In this document: piece after piece, positions 44,060-57,900 of the stretch
Layout of the letters: the number at the start of each line of letters is the position of its first letter
Numbering within the stretch: position 1 is the stretch's first letter
NCBI RefSeq assembly: GCF_963678635.1
Contig: NC_087071.1
Location: forward strand, 38,031,858-38,095,857
Source of the DNA: Symsagittifera roscoffensis
Lineage: Eukaryota; Xenacoelomorpha; Acoela; Convolutidae
Length of the DNA: 64,000 nt
Reading direction: 5' to 3'
Translations under genes and position numbers: made by a program
The notes under the pieces: model-generated
Databases searched by the model: none
What the model was told of the DNA's origin: nothing
The model's input: the letters and a program-made list of their open reading frames with translations, nothing else

Positions 44060-46960
44060 TTGATTATGATGGGAAAGATTATCCCGCTCAATCAACCTAC
44101 AGATTATCACAACTTGTTTGATCACTTTTATGAGAATTATTTTGAGGAGTGGATTACTGAGTCCACTCACAAAGCAAATGGCCTAATTAACTTGGTACTA
44201 ATTTTTCAAGGTTCTCTGATTTCTATACCAGCCAAAACTCGTTCTCTGATCATCATGCAATTTTCCTCTAACGAAATCTTAAACATCACGAAGCGTTGCT
44301 TGAAGTCACTAAGCCTCGTGTTCGCTACACTGAAGCAATCATATCGAATCTTGATTTACTCCAGTCAGCTTCGCCTTTTTTTATCGATCAACTATTTCTC
44401 ATTGAGTGTACATTATGTTCAGTTACTTAAATGATTGTAATTTTGCATATTTTTTCAGAAGATTCTCTGCTTTTGCTGCCATTTTGTTGTAGTTAACTCA
44501 ATCTTGTTCAATCGAATCAGAGAAAACGCTATTTTTGTGCTAATCATCTAAATCCAGGTTTCTTTTGCTGAGAAAAAAATATTAATTTTTTGACCTCTGG
44601 CTTGATTACTTTTTATCTTCGATAGATTGTTAGCTTCCGTAAGTCGAAGCACCAGGTGTAAACTGTAACAAAATGTAGCCAAAGTACTGGGCCAGATGGA
44701 AACCCAAGTGTCAAATTATCAAAATTACCGCAAACTCATGGAGCGTAAAATGTTTTCAATTACTTGAATGAATCAAGGCAAACCAAACCTATCCAGACCA
44801 ATGAAAAAAGTTTACATTAATCAATGTTTAAAAATGGCGATAACACTGATGTACCGAAATGTCGACCCATTGCTAGTCTCTGTCACCTATCTCTTTGTTT
44901 CGATTGTTTACCATTTGAAAAACGCGAATCGAGGTTAATCTTGCCATAGATATTTTTTAAACGCGCCTTAGTTTTTTACCCCAGAAATCTACCATACTCC
45001 AATTCCTTTTTCAATTGAACCTTATAAAAGAAGCAATTGATACAAATGAAGATATAATCACTATATATCTTAGTTTCTGTGAAGTTTTTGACAAATTCGA
45101 CCACGTTTTACTTCCTAAAATTACACTCCGGACTTTTGGAATCGGTGGCAGTTTCCTAGAAGTGATAAAATCCTATTTCTCCGACAGGTTTCAGAGAATC
45201 CACATATTTGGTGTTTTTTCATTTTATTTTCCAATTTTAGTGGGGTATCCCAAGGGTCCATTTTAGGACCTTTTTTTCATTTAATTTTTATGACCTACCG
45301 AATGTTTATGCCGAATCCTTTCCATCGATGATTGCAAATGATACAAAATTTACAACCTGCAACTTGCATACTTTACAGAGGTATATACATAGATTCGTTA
45401 CAGAAAAGCTCAATTGCAAATTAACTTAGTTCCAATCACTACAAAACTAAACTCATCTCAACTACTCGCAGAAAGCATACACTAAACAGTGAAGCAGCTT
45501 TTACTCTAGGTTTTGAGAGCGTTTCCATTACGAGCGACCCTGTGGAAGATCTTGGTGTTTGTTTTTGTCATAAGTTAAGCTAGAGTGATCGATCGTATAA
45601 ACCCAAAAAGTCACAGACGCTCGTATTTGTTTTATTTACAGTAAAATGCAAGTTGTACAGCAAATAATGATGAAAATGATGATAAGATTGATGCATCGAG
45701 TCTTGCAATGATCACTGTTAGTTTTCTCTTTTTTTTTTCGATTGTTCACTTTTCAAAAACTCCATATCAAGATGGCTCGTGCCATGAATATATCTCAGCA
45801 TAGTTTTTCATCCGAGGAATCTACCACCACTCAATAACTGTTTCAACTGAACCTTATAAACAAGGCAATTCATAAAAGTGATGGTATAATCTTTATTTAT
45901 TTTGATTTTTGTGAAGCTTTTGACAAAGTGAACATGTTGTACTTCCTAGTAACTCCGGACTTTTTGAATTGGTGGCAAACAACTCAAAATTATAAAATCT
46001 TGTTTGCCCAACAGCATTGGAGTACTGGCCAGATGGTATCCCTGGTCAAACTGTCAAACCTATCGCAAAATCATAGATACTACTTTGTTTTCAATTACTT
46101 AAATGATTCATGGCAAACCAAATCTTTCCAGACCAATCGAAAAAATTTCTCGTTAATCAACCTTAAGAATTGGTGATAAGACTGATGTACCAAAATACCG
46201 ACCCATTGCTAGTCTCTGTCAGCTATCTCTTTGTTTCGATTGTTTACTATTTACCACCTTTTACTCTTGGCTTTGAAGACGTTTCCATAACGAGTGACCC
46301 TGTGGAAGATCTTGGTGTTAATTTTTGTCATAATTTAAGCTAGAGTGATCAAACAATTTGAATAATCAGAGACGTTTTTATTCGTTTTTTAGCGACAAAA
46401 CGCATCTTTAACTTTAATCACAGATGAAAAATGGTACTAAGACCGTTTTACTTCCTAAAATTACACTCCAGACTTTTGGATTTGGTTGAAAATACCTTAA
46501 AATTATAAAATCTGGTTAGTCCAACAGCTTTCAGAGAGCTAACATAAATGGTGACTTTTCATATTATCTTCCGATTACTAGTGGTGTATCTCAGTGGTCC
46601 ATTTTAAGACCTTTTTTTTTCAATTTATTTTAGCGACTCATCGAGTTTTTGAGCTGACTCCTTTCAATCGATGTTTGCAGATGATGCAAAGTTAAGAATC
46701 TACAACTTGAAACTCTACCTAGCTGCGTTGATGCGTTGCATAATTGGCCAATTGCCAACTAACTTAATTCCAATCACGATAAAAACGAAACTCATCTCAA
46801 TTACCCCCAGAAATCTTACACTCAACAGTGAACCAGCTTTTTCTCTGGGAGATCAATTTGTTTCCATTACGAGCGACCCTGTGAAAGATCTTGGCGTTTG
46901 TTTTCGTCATAATTTAGGCTGGAGTGGTCATTTAAATTGAAAAATAGCTGACGCTTTCAT
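44060..46960 (+). mobile_element. LINE remnants (jockey/CR1 type), three overlapping partial RT copies
   Basis: An endonuclease tail (EEWITESTHKANGLINLVL, about 44,140-44,210) is followed by RT pieces. The first copy (44,690-45,600) has GPDGNPSVKLSKL, EVFDKFDHVLLPKITL and SDRFQRIHIFGVF. The second (about 45,840-46,345) has FDFCEAFDKVNM and a GPDGIP-like segment. The third (46,440-46,960) has MFADDAKLRIYNLKL, the catalytic ADD box, and DPVKDLGVCFRHNLGWSGHL. The DLGV segment occurs at 45,550, 46,310 and 46,890. Segments are out of canonical order and full of stops and frameshifts, so these are separate truncated insertions or rearranged copies of one family. Confidence 0.7.
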
Positions 46961-47099
46961 TCGTTTCCTTACATTAGAACGCAACTTTTCCTTAAACTTT
47001 AGCCTGTTATCAAAAAGCCTCCATCTACAAACTGTACATCTTTCCTATCTTTTGCAATAATTGTGTTATCTGGTATATAAACAAACCAACCTTGAATAA

Positions 47100-48230
47100 G
47101 TTATACCACTCTGCACAATTCAATTTCTTTAAAATTAGTGTTAGTAGTAATAGTAAGAAATTGTACACTTGTCACGCTGAATGGAGCTGTTGATATAGCC
47201 ATGAGGAGATTGTATGCGCAAACAAATCCTTCTAAATTATATCGCAAAACCATGAACAACTGCCGAATTCGACCGTGAATATGGTTCACTTTAATTGCAA
47301 CGGTTTGTGGTTTGTACGGGAAGAGGGTCCAGCAATGCGTGCATCCCTTGCAGTAATTCAAGCAGAATTGTAGAGAATACAAGCTTGAATTAATGAAATA
47401 AGTTGCAAAGAAGACGTTGTTATAAAAAGATCGTAATGGAGTCTGCCTTGGTTGTCAAAAAAAGGCTACATATAAAACTAAGGCGTTCAAGTGCGAATGA
47501 TGCTGTTTAGAATGGTACCACTTAAGTTCTGGCAACATTTATTAATAACTGAATACGTCAACCTTGCTATTGCAGGATATCCGTGAAACAATAGAAAACT
47601 AATCGTTTCGAGACGGGTGTTAAAGTTTTTCCGACAATTGTCGATGACATACTAACAACTATGAGTAGTGATCCTGGGGTAGTCCTCGAGGCTGTTAATG
47701 AGTTACATCCAAATATGCAAGTTTTGAAAGAAGATATAGATGAAAGTGTTATTTTGGCATTCAAGGATTTCAGTCATGGACTCAAGAAAACAGCTCACAT
47801 GCGAATGGTTACCGGGTTTAATCTTAAATTTAGAAGCTACATCCTTTTGCAGTACAAAAGAAATATCATTGAAGGAACGGTCCATAGAGTTTTTATAAGT
47901 ACCTCAGCTGCACGTGATTTGAAATCAAACGTGGTCTTTAAGATTACATTTAGTGGATGTTACTCCACATTTGCTGGCCAGAGAGTTCGGCATTTAGCCA
48001 CGAGGACTGACGAAGGCCGAAAGAAGACTCCCAAGTAGGACAAGATTTGCATGAGGGAGGCAAGGATGGTGTTAGATCTGCTGATTTGAAGACAGAGATT
48101 ATAGACCAAGCACGCAACACCAAACAACTACTCATACTAGAGGCTTCGGATAACTGAAAAGAAAACCAACACCCATGAAGAATTCAGGAGCCGGGAACAT
48201 ACACTAAAACCTAAACCTACGTATAATCCT
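47100..48230 (+). mobile_element. Penelope-like element relic (copy D5), RT to GIY-YIG
   Basis: Plus-strand parts: NGAVDIAMRRLYAQTNPSKL (RT, about 47,185-47,245); a PHD-like finger remnant (about 47,490-47,540, FKCE...WYHLS); IVDDILTTMSSDPGVVLEAV (the VDD catalytic box, about 47,637); NELHPNMQVL; QYKRNIIEGTVHRVFISTS; then GIY-YIG with SNVVFKITFSGCYSTFAGQR and VRHLATRTDE (47,920-48,015), and a C-terminal stretch (to about 48,190). The frame 47,661-48,038 is the longest intact piece. The 5' part of the element is missing. Confidence 0.78.
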
Positions 48231-48498
48231 AGCTGCACTAATTCAAATAACTGACAAGTCAGGTTTAAGAAGCGAATAGTCCCGAAGCGAAAAACTATTA
48301 CGGATAATCCCGAACAGAACAAAAATAAAGTCTTCATAAGTTTGAAGGAAAACGTTTTTAAAGATTATGTAATTCATTATTTAGTAACAGTGGTACAATG
48401 TTCATTGATATAAATCTTTTAATTGTATCCTTTAGACATGTTTGACTTTTTTCATGATTTAGGTCATTAGGTATAGTTTGTAAAAAAATATATTTATC

Positions 48499-48530
48499 CT
48501 GACGATGCACAAAATGTGCAAAAACGTTTT
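48499..48530 (+). ncRNA. Hammerhead-ribozyme-like motif behind PLE copy D5
   Basis: CTGACGA (fits CUGANGA) is followed by the perfect hairpin TGCACA-AAA-TGTGCA and by AAAACGTTTTA, in the position of the GAAA box. It lies about 270-310 bp downstream of the endonuclease end. Same spacing and order as in the other PLE copies of the window. Confidence 0.5.
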
Positions 48531-51436
48531 AGTTATCCTTTTGAAATTCTTACCAGACATTTTGAAATTTTCACTTCAAAATTAAATGGCAATAAATGGA
48601 ATTAGTGACACCCAATAAGACATTTTTGACGCAAAACCCTTAGTGAGTAACTTAGCAAAAAAATGAACCACGAAATCAAACTTGAAAGTTTGAAAACTAT
48701 TGAAACATAAAATCACCGAACTCAACAATTTCGGTCTGTACAAAAACATTAGCTTGAAGAAAAGTTTTAACGCAAATGTGCAGAATTTTATGGGAAAAAC
48801 TTCAAGTTTAATTGAAAGCTTAAGACTTGATTGATATAAAGATAGAAATTTTAAATATTTCTGAGGATAGATTCTAGTTAGACTTTTTAAGGATTCAAGT
48901 ATAATATTGTTGCACTTAGTCTGGATGCTTCCCAGGACTCGTTTAGATAGTAGAGTAACCTTCTCAGGACTTTGACTAACTTTACTAGGACCTTAGAAAA
49001 AATTAGTTTGCCTGGTAGATCAATATCGCCAAGACAATCTATAGCCTTCCCAGGACCCTGGAAAAAAATCGTTAGAATGGTAAAATAACCTTTCCAAGAA
49101 TTTGGCGAAAATCTCAATTTTAAAGTAATCGCTGGCATGGTAGATTAACCTTCCCAAAAATATAACTAACCTTCTAAAGACTCTAGGGGAAAATCATTGG
49201 AATGGTAGATTAGAATTCCCATATTTCTTACAACAGAATACTAGCTACAGCTCCAGCTAAAGGAACTGCTTAAGACTAATTAGATTTTAAGAAAATGTTA
49301 GTGGTTTAAACTTATATGTCTAACTAATTCTATGGAAACCAGATTCGAATACCAAGTTCGATTTTTATTGTTGCCTATAAATTAGAAGACGCTACGTCAA
49401 CTAACCTTTAAAAATGTCGATAGAATAATGTCAAGTACCGCGGATTTCGAGACGTATTTTATCAAACTTGACGCAGTCCTTACGCTGTGACGCCCCTTAT
49501 TGCTACTTATGGAGGAAAATAACGTTTTAGCGTTTTTGGAAGATATAATAATTGTAAAGTAATTCTAATGTACAACCGTTTGTAGCGTAATTGGAAAACT
49601 CTTGATGGTTTACATTTTGCACCGCAGCAGTATACATTTCTTCTAAATTCTGCTCAAGTAGAATTCGTCTCTAGAAAAATCCACCATCAAACGCTGTCAA
49701 GTTCTGCTCAAGAAAATTCTATGAAAAAATAGGCATTACTCTAGCCGTTTTATTTCATTTCCAGTTATTGTTAAGTTAAAATTTGTAAACGTTCACAAAT
49801 ACTCTTTTGTTTTGAGCTGCACTCTATAAATTTCCTTCATGCGATCGACTGTGCGCCCCTGAATGGACTCTCTGACCTCATGGACTAGACGACTTGTCCA
49901 AATGCCCGATAAGGCTCCCAATGGGTGTACAAAGTTTCCATGTTTTCTGTAAGTTTTTCACACCGCCATGACGAGGCCAAACTGTGCACTGGATAGGCGC
50001 ACAATTTTGTGTCTGTATGTTCCTGCAATCCAGAGACAAGTCTTTGAGCACGTTAAAAATAATTACTTGGAACGATCGAAGAGAATGAAAGAACAAAATA
50101 AGAACAAAGAGAGCGTCCTTGTTGCGGAATCCGTTTACAATGCGCAAAATACACAGTTTGGCCTCGTAATGGCAGCCAAAACAACCTGCGGTTTAGCAAA
50201 AAAATACATTCAAAAATTAAGGAAATTTAATTCATCATCAACCTTCGATCCATCTGATTTATTATCGAACAAAACTGTCAGTTTCAGAATTTCAATTTCT
50301 TTTTGGTTCTCTTGTACTTTAGTTAACTTTTATTAGCTTTTTGTAGTCTTACTCATTATTTTTTGGATCTCAAAACTGCTTTTCATTTTGCTTTCTTATG
50401 CGTCATATCGGCGAGCAAAACCTTGAAATTGCATTTCAAACGTTCTCCAAACAAACTAGCCTGGTTCAACAAGGAGGTGGACTCGTCCCAGATGAATCTT
50501 CGCACTGGTGCTCTAGAATGGGCATTAAGCCCGAAAATGAGTCTAGTGAAGGGGGTTAAACTGCAGGGCATTGCAGAGGGCAGTTACTTTTTTCGCTCGG
50601 AAAAACTTGGGTTCCTAAAAACTTTGATGTTTTGAATAATTTTAAAGAAATTGGATTTATTTGGGTTTAAAAAATGGAAATGCCTAGTACATAAAAAAAT
50701 AGCAATACGGTAATAGGCTGTAATTACAAAGTTTAACTTTTTTTTAACCCTAATTGTTTCAAACATATCCAAAACAAAGCGCATGACTTGAAAATATGGG
50801 GTTCAAAGCAAGAATTTTGAAAATTATTACCTGAATGATACCAAAATTGTCTTATTAAAACGCAACAGTTGTTGAAGTAGTGTCTTCTGTCCTCATATGG
50901 TTCTGTTGCACATCTTTCTCAGTTTTGCAAATTTTCTCCTCGGATATTTTGGGAAATTATCAATTACGCGCTGAACAATTCAAACACAACTCCCGTGAGG
51001 TTAACCAACAGTTGTATGTGTTGGATGGATTCAATCTCGGGGGTATACTGACCCCCATGTATTAACATAGGCTATAGAGTATCCGGTCAGCACCCTATGT
51101 TTTAACAAAGGGAACAAATTTTCCATATTTTAAGGTTATAGGATTCAGAGTTTGAGAGGGTAGGATGGTAAGTTTCCAGAAAAATTTTTCATAAATTTTT
51201 TGGCGCCCGATTACCGATACAACAATGTTTCAGAAACTAAAGTTTTCTGAATCAAAAAACAAGTTATTGTTAATCCAAACGTAGCGTTACTCCAAAAAAA
51301 GTTATTGTTAATCCAAAAAAAAACATTAACAAAAACGTTAATCCAAACAAGTTATTGTTAATCCAAAAAAAACTTTAATTTCAGAAAAAAAATTTATTTA
51401 TTTACAGCATCGTATATAACTTTATTACATAATTTC
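48531..51436. other. Non-coding stretch with two degenerate tandem repeats
   Basis: No gene is supported. At 48,890-49,230 a phrase near GGTAGATTAACCTTCCCAGG recurs about five times at roughly 60-bp spacing, much decayed. At about 51,270-51,375 AAGTTATTGTTAATCCAAA occurs three times, close to the 3' end of the Polinton polymerase. Frames at 49,968-50,336 and 50,363-50,635 have no recognisable features. The left end of the Polinton should lie near 51,400 or further left, but I see no terminal inverted repeat. Confidence 0.5.
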
Positions 51437-54400
51437 TTAGAAAATTAGTGGTTTAATATATATTCCATCACATTCAACTTCCCGTTTAGGGTAAAAATAG
51501 CTCAGTCCTTTTTTTAGTTTATTCATTGGTGGCAACTGCATAGATAATCATTTTATATCCTCCATTAGTTGACTTCAAATTCACCGCCTCATCCAGTACT
51601 TGTCGATACTTTGCCATCAGGCCACCTCCAGGGTCTTCTAATGCACCTTTGTTCAGTCCTTTACTGCTAAACTTATACTTTTGACTTTTAATATTGTAAC
51701 AGCAATAAGTTTTACTACACAGGCACAGCATTTCGGTGCATCTGAACTCCTGGTTCTCTCTTGTCAAGTTTCTCATGTTTAGAGCAGTAAGTACGGGGAA
51801 AAAATTGTTTTTCGCTTCTGCTCTGAAATCGTCTCGACTATCCTTGCTTCGCTTTTCAATCTGTTCTGCTCGCTTGCTGGAATGGATACATTCATCTTCT
51901 GCCAAAGCCAAATAGAGGGAATCTGTATTCATTTCGAAACCTTCAAATTTGTTGACTTCGCAAAAATTATAGAAAAAATTATAAAACATTCTCAGCTTGG
52001 CATATTGTAAATTAAATAAGTTAAGCATAATTGGTTCACAATGCTCTATAGTAGATTTAAAAAGTTCCACTTCGTACAAATCTTTGGCTACGATATTGAA
52101 ACTCTTGAAAAACTGGTTTTGATAGCTTTTTGTTTTTTTTTCTTCTCCAAGATATTTTAACAATGTACGTTTTGATCTGTGCATTATTTGAAAGCCATAG
52201 GAATTATTTCCTAGTAGTATCATTGTTTCGGCTTCCACACCAGATAATGGATTTTCATCAGCGGCTCGCCTAGCATCAACAGCAGACTGAATGAAACTGT
52301 CATATACTTTATGCTGTGTGTTTTGTATAAATCGATGAACGTTTGTACACTGTAGTCCAAGATCCGAGAAAACGTTGAAAAATGGTGTTATAAGTAATCC
52401 GTTGCCTACATTGAAGCTCAATATCAACATTCGTTTCGGTTGTTTTACCAAATTGTTTTCTTGCGGATATGTCTTCATATACTCCCCAATAGTGTTTCTG
52501 GTATCATCATTTTTTTTGAAAATGGGTGCGAAGTTGGCAATTTTGCTTTTAAATCATCCGAAACACTCAGATCGCATTGCACGTAGCCGAAATACGTTTC
52601 ATTTTTATTTAATTGCAAAAAAAGGGAAGAGAGAGGTCTTTTGAAGGGAAAATGAGTTCTAACGTGATTTTTATGTCCACGTTGATTTTAAATTGATCCC
52701 ACCAACTACACTCCTACATTCCTTCTATGGAGTATCGTTTTTCTCGAATGTAATATTTTCGAAATTCATCCATTTCATTTCTCTTGGTTCCTCGTTTGAT
52801 ATCATCATCATTTAGGCTTGGTCTAGCTTCTTGACAGAAATGGAAATAAAATCCCATTGCCCCAAAAACCGTTTTACAATGCTTGCGATAACCGTCAACA
52901 CTGAAGCAATCAAATTCTTATGTGTTCCTCTAGTGTAGTAGCTCTCAATTTTACATGAGGTCAGATTGCTTGAAAATTTGTTATGAGCATATTTTCAAAT
53001 ATGCAAACTCGATTTTGCCTTGCCTTGAATTTTTTTGTTCTTCATTGTAGTCTCATCTCGTATAAAACTTTGTTGGCATACCCTGACACATGGAATAAGG
53101 CTACAGTTAACTGGCATCAATCCCAACGGATGATTTACACAAATTGTTTGATTTTCGAATAAACGTCTCCTTTGCTTTTCTTTTCCTTGTGAAAAAAAAA
53201 AGAAATTTCAACGGTCATATCTTCCTGTATTTTTTCAAGCAAGTCACTATCACTCGAAAAGAACGGGTAAAACTTATAGTCGGTTGATTTGTGGAGACAG
53301 ATATTCACTGAATTCGGTAGTGTGCATCCGAGCTTTAACATGTCTATCCTTTTGTCATGATAAAATTCAACTTTTTTCAGCATAAATTAAAGGGTGGGAA
53401 CAACACCTTTGTTGTTGTACCACAGTAGAAAATCGCAAAATGTTGACATCTGTTCCTGTTTCTAGATGAATTTCAAGTATTTGTCGTTTTCCAGTCCTGT
53501 AGGTGGTTTGGCTTACATCCCATGTTTATTCATTGATTGCTCTTCGATTAACCCAATATTGAGAGACTTCTGAAAACCGTCACACTTTTTATTCAGAGGG
53601 ATGCTATTCTTCAATTTACTGAAAAGTCATTTTGCGTTAAGAGTATCAAACCGGTCGAACGGAAAGTATTTTTTCATCTTACTGGCTTTGTAAGGTTTTA
53701 TAGAAGAGTCTGAAGTAGTAGCTCCACCCAAAATTTTCATATTATCCAAATGCTGAATGTCTCCAATTTTGAAGGAACCAAAGTCGTTCTTGATAACTGT
53801 AGGTTCAATTTCTTTTTCGTTAATTAGGTAAGGAATGAGATGGTTTTTTGATGAGGTTTATAGCATAGCGGCCACTATTGAATCCAAATACTGGAAGAGT
53901 AAGTATTGGTGTTTCTCTCTAGATATTGCAATAAAACAATCAACGGATTTTTCTGAATCCTGAGAAAATGAGTGGATGCATCTGTTTCTTCCTCATCCTC
54001 TATACATTCGTCATCCTAATCTCCTGCGTCAGTTTTATTGAAATTTCCTCGTTTTTTAAAGATGCTGAAATTTGTGTGTAGTCGCTTTGTGATGTCATTT
54101 TCAGTTTCCAGAGATTTTGATTACGTATTTGCTTTATTATTTTCAGACAACAATTCTAAGTTTGCAACAAACTCAATAATAAAGGACTGTGGATCTTTAT
54201 AATACTAAAATTTAGGTTTGTCGTGCAAATGTGTTGAGATTGGCATGGATACGGGTTCTTGCTTTGCTATCCAACTGATTGTTTCTGTCGGTTTTAGTTC
54301 TTCGGATGGCACACAACATTTTGAATAAGGTTTTGCTTTGGTATACTCAAAATGGAACCCGTCCAGTTTTTCGAATAACGTCTCCGTAGAGTGTAAACAT

Positions 54401-57400
54401 TTCTGGGTGAAAAGTTTTCGATTCGGTCTTTGCATCGTAGAAGATGCTTGTCGAAATTTTGAGATAGATTGGAAAATACATCGCAAGTTGGGCGTCGGAA
54501 GCATTTGATGAAATTGTCGATATAATTGAAGTAAATCGTAGAAGTACGTTATCGTAGAAGTTTTATTGTATTCTCGAATTTGCCGATGCTTCTCCGAGCT
54601 AATTGTCCTACGAAGTCTCCATCTTGAATGTCGATATAGTAGATGAAGGTGTTTTTCCCTACTACAGCTTTAACTATTGACAGGTTTTTCATCGAACTTC
54701 CACAAAATTGTTTCGGATCACAAACCAGTTTTTCAAAACACCATTAAAAACCTCGGATGTGGATATTGCAAGATTAATTGTTCCATGTAATTGAATTGTA
54801 TGTCCTCAAAACAAACATAAGTTATCATTGTATGGTTGATGTCTCGAGTCCGAAATCAAACAACTTACTTGATTATTTCTCAGAAGCGTTTCGGGAATCA
54901 CTGAATCTGGACACCCTACGAATACGTTTTTCAGCAGTGCCGCAAAAATTGTTACATTAGTGATCAACTTGAATTGCCATTTTTGCCATTTTGTATTTTA
55001 TCTATTTTGTGTACAAACTTCAATGATATCTTACGTATTGACCTATTTCTATATACTTGTCAAATCTGATTTAGTACAAAGCAGCATAGAATCACCATTG
55101 AGTGTGTTGTTTTCAAAACATAGAAAAAACGACATTCGCCGGTTTCTATATTAGTTAACACAAATCTCAAGGCAATGTTGATTTTTGCTGCACAATCAAG
55201 TTTTTCAAAGACTTGATCCAGTTTTCATTTAGCTCGGATACTTTTTCTCACACGACACACACTTTGTTGATTTTGGGGTTGAGTTTATGGAAATTCTTTT
55301 CTTGCTGGTTGTAAGTACAATGATTACATTCCGGGTAAGAAGTAATTCTTCGCACACACCTTTTGAGATAACGGGCTGCTTCGGACCTCCTATAATTTTT
55401 GTCACAATCCTCGCATTTCAAATTCTCATTCCTGTTGAACGATCGCATCTGAAAAAAATAGCATATGATTTAGCATGTACCAAAAAAAAATACATGGTAC
55501 ATGCTAAATTAAAATTGGGAGATTTAAAATGTCCCAAAAAAGTTAAAAGATTATTTTTACTTATTTGAATTGTCGTAAATATTTGAAAAAAACAGTTATC
55601 AGATAGTCTCCATCTTGAATGTCGATATAGTATATGAAGGTGTTTTTCCCTACTACAGCTTTAACTATTGACAGGTTTTTCATCGAACTTCCACATAACT
55701 GTTTCGGATCACAAACCAGTTTTTCCAAAACACCATTAAAAATCTCGGAGGTGGATATTGCAAGATTAAATATTCCATGCAATTGAATTGTATGTCCTCG
55801 AAACAAACATAAGTTATCATTGTATGGTTGATGTCTCGAGTCTGAAATCAAACAACTTACTTGATTATTTCTCAGAAGCGTTTCGGGAATCACTGAATCT
55901 GGACACCCCACGAATACGTTTTTCAGCAGTGCCGCAAAAATTGTTACATTAGTGATCAACTTGAATTGCCATTTTTGCCATTTTGTATTTTATCTATTTT
56001 GTGTACAAACATCAATGATATCTTGCTTATTGACCTATTTCTATATACTTGTCAAGTCTGATTTAGTAAAAAGCAGCATAGACTCACCATTGAGTATGTT
56101 TTTTTCAAAACATAGAAAAAACAACATTCGGCAGTTTCTATATTGGTTAACACAAATCTCAAGGCAATGTTGATTTTTGCTGCACAATCAAGTTTTTCAA
56201 AGACTTGATCCAGTTTTTCATTAACTAGATTAGGATATAGTTTTGAAAGTTGAAAATTGAATAGCTGATGGCGTTCGTTTTCCATCTCATCATCTATCAG
56301 GAAAAGTTGGCAGGCCTTCAACTATTCTCGTAGCTGATCACTCTTTTCCTCGTTTTCCAAGATTTTATTCAAATGAGCAACAGAATCACTTGTTTTTCTC
56401 GCTTTCAACCCGTGATCTTTTCTACGATGCTGTTGAAGTGAATTTTAGCTCGGATACTTTTTCTCACACGACACACACTTTGTTGATTTTGGGGTTGAGT
56501 TTATGGAAATTCTTTTCTTGCTGGTTGTAAGTACAATGATTACATTCCGGGTAAGAAGTAATTCTTCGCACACACCTTTTGAGATAACGGGCTGCATCGG
56601 ACCTCCTATAGTTTTTGTCACAATCCTCGCATTTCAAACTCTCATTCCTGTTGAACAAACGCATCTGAAAAAAATAGCATATGATTTAGCATGTACCAAA
56701 AAAAATTACATGGTACATGCTAAATTAAAATTGGGAGATTTAAAATGTCCCAAAAAAGTTAAAAGATTATTTTTACTTATTTGAATTGTCGTAAATATTT
56801 GAAAAAAAAACAGTTATCAACTAGTCTCCATCTTGAATGTCGATATAGTATATGAAGGTGTTTTCCCTACTACAGCTTTAACTATTGACAGATTTTTCAT
56901 CGAACTTCCACAAAATTGTTTCGGATCACAAACCAGTTTTTCCAAAACACCATTAAAAATCTCGGAGGTGGATATTGCAAGATTAATTGTTCCATGTAAT
57001 TGAATTGTATGTCCTCGAAACAAACATAAGTTATCATTGTATGGTTGATGTCTCGAGTCCGAAATCAAACAACTTAGTTGATTATTTCTCAGAAGTGGTT
57101 CGGGAATCACTGAATCTGGACACCCCACGAATACGTTTTTCAGCAGTGCCGCAAAAATTGTTACATTAGTGTTCAACTTGAATTGCCATTTTTGCCATTT
57201 TGTGTTTTATCTATTTTGTGTACAAACTTCAATGATATCTTGCTTATTGACCTATTTCTATATACTTGTCAAGTCTGATTTAGTACAAAGCAGCATAGAC
57301 TCACCATTGAGTGTGTTATTTTCAATACATAGAAAAAACGACATTCGCCAGTTTCTATATTGGTTAACACAAATCTCAAGGCAATGTTGATTTTTGCTGC

Positions 57401-57881
57401 ACAATCAAGTTTTTCAAAGACTTGATCCAGTTTTTCATTAACTAGATTAGGATATACTTTTGAAAGTTGAAAATTGAATAGCTGGTGGCGTTCGTTTTCC
57501 ATCTCGCCATCTATCAGGAAAATTTGGCAGGCCTTCAACTATTCTCGTAGCTGATCACTCTTCTCCTCGTTTTCCAAGATTTTATTCAAATGAGCAACAG
57601 AATCACTTGTTTTCCTCGCTTTCAACCCGTGATCTTTTCTACGATGCTGTTGAAGTGAATATTAGCTCGGATACTTTTTCTCACACGACACACACTTTGT
57701 TGATTTTGGGGTTGAGTTTATGGAAATTCTTTTCTTGCTGGTTGTAAGTACAATGATTACATTCCGGGAAAGAAGTAATTCTTCGCACACACCTTTTGAG
57801 ATAACGGGCTGCATCGGACATTCTATAATTTTTGTCACAATCCTCGCATTTCAAACTCTCATTCCTGTTGAACGAACGCAT
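51437..57881 (-). CDS. Protein-primed-type DNA polymerase B of the Polinton (fossil)
   Basis: From the N-terminal side there is a C2H2-like finger region (LKCEDCDKNYRRSDAARYLK, 57,681-57,881). Next come an N-terminal domain (CPDSVIPEPLLRNNQLSCL, ISDSRHQPYNDNLCLF) and a central part (FYHDKRIDMLKLGCTLPNSV, 53,250-53,380). The C-terminal half (51,519-52,478) has VQSAVDARR-like SFIQSAVDARRAADENP, the motif B segment LLGNNSYGFQIMHRSKRT, the motif C segment TDSLYLALAE, and RCTEMLCLCSKTYCCYNI. It would replicate the element DNA. The 5' part is present in three tandem copies. Very similar polymerases are known from cnidarian genomes, as far as I can recall. Broken. Confidence 0.85.
55468..55509. repeat. 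Perfect 14-bp inverted repeat (hairpin), unit 1
   Basis: ATTTAGCATGTACC and its exact complement GGTACATGCTAAAT flank a 14-base A-rich spacer. It lies about 20 bp upstream of the first ATG of the polymerase copy (55,448, minus strand). Confidence 0.92.
56684..56725. repeat. Perfect 14-bp inverted repeat (hairpin), unit 2
   Basis: Same arms as at 55,468 and same distance from the start of the polymerase copy at 56,664. Confidence 0.92.
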
Positions 57882-57900
57882 CTGAAAAAAATAGCTTATG

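Noticed and set aside
49878-50336. Overlapping frames on both strands near 50 kb
   Set aside because: Neither has recognisable motifs and composition is compatible with chance.
50363-50635. 90-residue plus-strand ORF
   Set aside because: No motif, no second copy and no coding bias visible.
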